A DNA stretch of 64,000 nt, taken from NCBI RefSeq assembly GCF_002760435.1, contig NZ_AUUU01000051.1, positions 62,001 to 126,000 on the forward strand. The letters are read 5' to 3'. How positions within the stretch are numbered: the stretch's first letter is position 1; each line of letters starts with the position of its first letter. Origin of the DNA: Clostridium sp. LS. Its GTDB lineage: Bacteria > Bacillota > Clostridia > Clostridiales > Clostridiaceae. Under the pieces are notes generated by a model. The model did not search any database, was not told the DNA's origin, and worked only from the letters and a program-made list of their open reading frames with translations. The translations under genes and the position numbers were made by a program. Below, in pieces: positions 63,033 to 64,000 of the stretch.

Positions 63033-63902
63033 TTACATATACTTTAAAGAATTAGTCTTCTTTAATCTATATAAATATTTAACAATCTGATCAGCTCTAT
63101 CTTTATCATTTGTGGTTAAAAGTTCTAAAACTATTCGAGCATTATCCATAACACCTACTGCACCCTTTGGTGGAATTAATAATTCTATAATTCTATTTAT
63201 ACCATCATCACCAAATTCTTCTATACTGCTGAATTCAATTATAGACCTTAACCCATTGTTATTAGTATTCATTAAAAATTTATTTCCTTCTTTAATTAAT
63301 ACTCCATTCTCACCTTTTGCTGGTACCTTTGCCCATGCAACGCCTATAAGTATTAAGTCTAAATATTTATTAATACTTTTCATATTATAGTAAATGGCAA
63401 TTGCCTGCATAAGTTTAAATGCCAGCCCACTTATTGATAAATTTTTATATCTATATTGGCAACCCTTTTGATTAGGATTAATGTAAATGTAATCATTCAC
63501 AAGCTCACTTTTTTCATTCTCTAGAACGATTAAATCTATACCTAATTTTTTACATAAATCAACCTCTTCTTGTGATTTTAATCCTACACCTAAAGTAATT
63601 AAAAGCTCAGCTCCTAAAAAATCTACATTATTTTTTATGTCCACAGAATTTATTACTGCATCATTTTCTTGTCTATCATATATTAAATATTCAACATCAG
63701 CATTTAAATATCTTAAGACAAGAATTAAAGATGAAACAGCACAAATTCCATCAACATTATATGTACCATATATAACTATCTTATGTCTGTTATTCACAGC
63801 CAAAGCTAGCCTTTCTATTGCTTTGTTCATACCTTTAAGTATAAATGGGTTATATCCACTAATATAATTTGGACAATATATACTTTCCCAGAATTTACGC
63901 AT
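63033..63902 (-). CDS. Truncated, catalytically degenerate RecJ-like (DHH family) protein
   Basis: 289 aa against about 560 or more for RecJ. It aligns by eye with the RecJ DHH domain from the N-terminus (NPFILKGMNKAIERL, IYGTYNVDGICA, INPNQKGCQYRYK, GLAFKLMQA, LDLILIGVAWAKVP, GLRSIIEFS) but the metal ligands are changed: the DYDVDG-type motif is TYNVDG (T47, N49), the DNG motif is GVG, the DHH triad is ENE (128-130), and the Asp of the IADVVP motif is gone. The DHHA1 and OB parts are missing. It has a good promoter and GGAGGAA ribosome binding site, so it is expressed and probably structural or regulatory rather than a nuclease. Confidence 0.8.
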   Translation of the reverse strand: MRKFWESIYCPNYISGYNPFILKGMNKAIERLALAVNNRHKIVIYGTYNVDGICAVSSLILVLRYLNADVEYLIYDRQENDAVINSVDIKNNVDFLGAELLITLGVGLKSQEEVDLCKKLGIDLIVLENEKSELVNDYIYINPNQKGCQYRYKNLSISGLAFKLMQAIAIYYNMKSINKYLDLILIGVAWAKVPAKGENGVLIKEGNKFLMNTNNNGLRSIIEFSSIEEFGDDGINRIIELLIPPKGAVGVMDNARIVLELLTTNDKDRADQIVKYLYRLKKTNSLKYM

Positions 63903-63936
63903 GGCTTATTCCTCCATAAAATTAGAAAACACCTAT

Positions 63937-63965
63937 ATTATAAATGATTATTATAAATTTTACAA
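63937..63965 (-). promoter_or_regulatory. Sigma-A promoter of the recJ-like/apt unit
   Basis: On the minus strand TTGTAA and a perfect TATAAT separated by 17 bases, 34 bases upstream of the start codon. It is the best promoter match in the window. Confidence 0.65.
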
Positions 63966-64000
63966 TTATTTTACTTAACAATTGTAAAAACCCCCATTTG

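Noticed and set aside
1-64000. CRISPR arrays, tRNA or rRNA genes, insertion sequences or prophage
   Set aside because: No regularly spaced direct repeats, no tRNA T-arm patterns with acceptor stems, and no transposase or integrase ORFs were recognised by reading.

Overview
The window is very AT-rich, mostly minus-strand DNA with strong AGGAGG-type ribosome binding sites. Its right end carries the housekeeping order recJ-like / apt / relA / dtd / metallo-hydrolase / hemZ / hisS / aspS. Together these point to a Clostridium sensu stricto chromosome (inference from gene order and codon use; species not determined).

Layout, left to right. (1) 1-5347: a FIST-domain sensor followed by a receiver-coiled-coil-PAS protein cut by the window edge, homoserine dehydrogenase, a tiny membrane ORF, and on the plus strand an LCP (LytR-CpsA-Psr) ligase. 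(2) 5445-31395: polysaccharide locus C, all minus strand: a priming sugar transferase, mannose-1-P guanylyltransferase, a BY-kinase pair, a TupA-like ATP-grasp, two tandem right-handed beta-helix proteins, GT4 and GT2 glycosyltransferases, a CapK/PaaK-like adenylating enzyme, a heparinase II/III-like protein, a GDP-mannose 6-dehydrogenase, a polymerase, two flippases, WbqC and a DegT aminotransferase. (3) 31926-35806: a 72-aa membrane protein and the dTDP-rhamnose genes rfbA-C-D-B. (4) 36166-50196: polysaccharide locus A, read from a loaP-type NusG paralog (50196) through a 228-bp structured leader into UDP-galactopyranose mutase, GT4, GT9, the four enzymes for ADP-L-glycero-D-manno-heptose (hldE, gmhA, hldD, gmhB), a second GT9, a polymerase, a flippase, a pyruvyl-transferase-family protein and an F420-hydrogenase-beta-like iron-sulfur protein. 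(5) 50536-64000: PhzF, DUF554, an extra S4 protein and an unknown gene on the plus strand, then the housekeeping block listed above.

How it works together (inference). The locus encodes Wzx/Wzy-type assembly of at least two surface polysaccharides that share one visible priming transferase (30742) and one BY-kinase/Wzz pair. Polymer C should contain GDP-mannuronate-derived uronic acid. It is accompanied by enzymes that could trim, epimerise or amidate a uronate polymer (heparinase-like, beta-helix pair, CapK-like, TupA-like). Polymer A should contain heptose and galactofuranose and may carry pyruvyl groups. The convergent LCP protein could attach a polymer to peptidoglycan. LoaP probably drives read-through of the long operon.

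The most unusual points are the mannuronate/beta-helix/TupA combination in a Gram-positive, the complete heptose pathway in an organism expected to lack LPS, the LoaP leader with an ops-like octamer and two mutually exclusive hairpins, and a truncated RecJ-like protein that has lost nearly all its catalytic residues. All functions are read from sequence motifs; no database search was run.
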